Under the pieces are notes generated by a model. It ran no database searches. It was not told the origin of the DNA and saw only the letters and a program-made list of their open reading frames with translations. A stretch of DNA of 64,000 bases from Nevskia sp. (lineage in GTDB: Bacteria; Pseudomonadota; Gammaproteobacteria; Nevskiales; Nevskiaceae), in assembly GCA_021732745.1 (NCBI GenBank), contig JAKFUK010000003.1:248001-312000 (forward strand), read 5' to 3'. Within the stretch, counting starts at the first letter, position 1. Each line of letters starts with the position of its first letter. A program made the translations under genes and the position numbers. Shown here one piece after another: positions 63,994 through 64,000 of the stretch.

Positions 63994-64000
63994 TTAGCGT

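Overview
The window is high-GC DNA packed with chromosomal genes from a Gammaproteobacterium. The gene content fits (glnA/ntrBC, short-form hisG, hldD, ibaG-murA, tauABCD, an orphan mxaRSACKL cluster), and so does the abundance of GTAG-ended REP-like palindromes of the kind described in Xanthomonadales. A Nevskiales/Xanthomonadales-like lineage is my guess from overall gene content. I ran no search, so the taxonomy is inference. No rRNA, tRNA, CRISPR array, prophage or full-length transposase was found.

Layout, left to right. (1) 1-6472: 3' part of an acyl-CoA dehydrogenase, rmuC, a Thr/Gly-repeat lipoprotein and two tandem OmpA-family proteins. (2) 6638-11980 (minus): a taurine-type uptake and desulfonation operon tauA-tauB-tauC-tauD behind dadA. 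tauA and tauB are separated by a 201-bp tandem repeat array that carries copies of the tauA 3' end. (3) 12255-19632: glnE-hldD, a NERD membrane protein followed at its stop codon by a MITE-like element, a BPSL0067/STY0301-type gene pair, a TPR-like exported protein and a 2OG-Fe dioxygenase. (4) 19775-29868: an envelope lipid-transport-like operon (DUF1302 barrel, DUF1329, YCF48 propeller, RND pump) with an SMP-30-like propeller and a long-chain acyl-CoA ligase beside it. (5) 29889-38155: a thioesterase-fold protein, purU, a cNMP/rhodanese fusion, comEA, hisG-hisD, a glutathione transferase and eutBC. (6) 38181-43938: an L,D-transpeptidase-like protein with a small exported partner and an orphan Phd-type antitoxin, a NYN/LOTUS protein, a secreted unknown, and ibaG-murA. 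(7) 43951-53878: an ABC-2 exporter, a photolyase, the mxaRSACKL set without any visible methanol dehydrogenase, and a HigBA-like toxin-antitoxin pair. (8) 53920-64000: gmhB, glyQS, glnA with a clear sigma-54 promoter, a DUF4124 protein, ntrB-ntrC and hslV.

Several parts work together. glnA, glnE and ntrBC form most of the nitrogen-assimilation control circuit, and eutBC, dadA and tau supply alternative nitrogen or sulfur. hldD and gmhB are two steps of LPS heptose synthesis. The RND/DUF1302/DUF1329/YCF48 set looks like one envelope export or uptake machine, coupled by context to fatty-acyl activation.

The most distinctive structural feature is the density of intergenic palindromic repeats. 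At least five families (called A-E here) occupy most of the larger gaps, sometimes inside operons. One is nested in another, and one overlaps a stop codon. Items I rate most worth following: the orphan mxaRSACKL cluster, the RND/DUF1302/DUF1329 module, two effector/immunity-like gene pairs, and the tauA 3'-end triplication.
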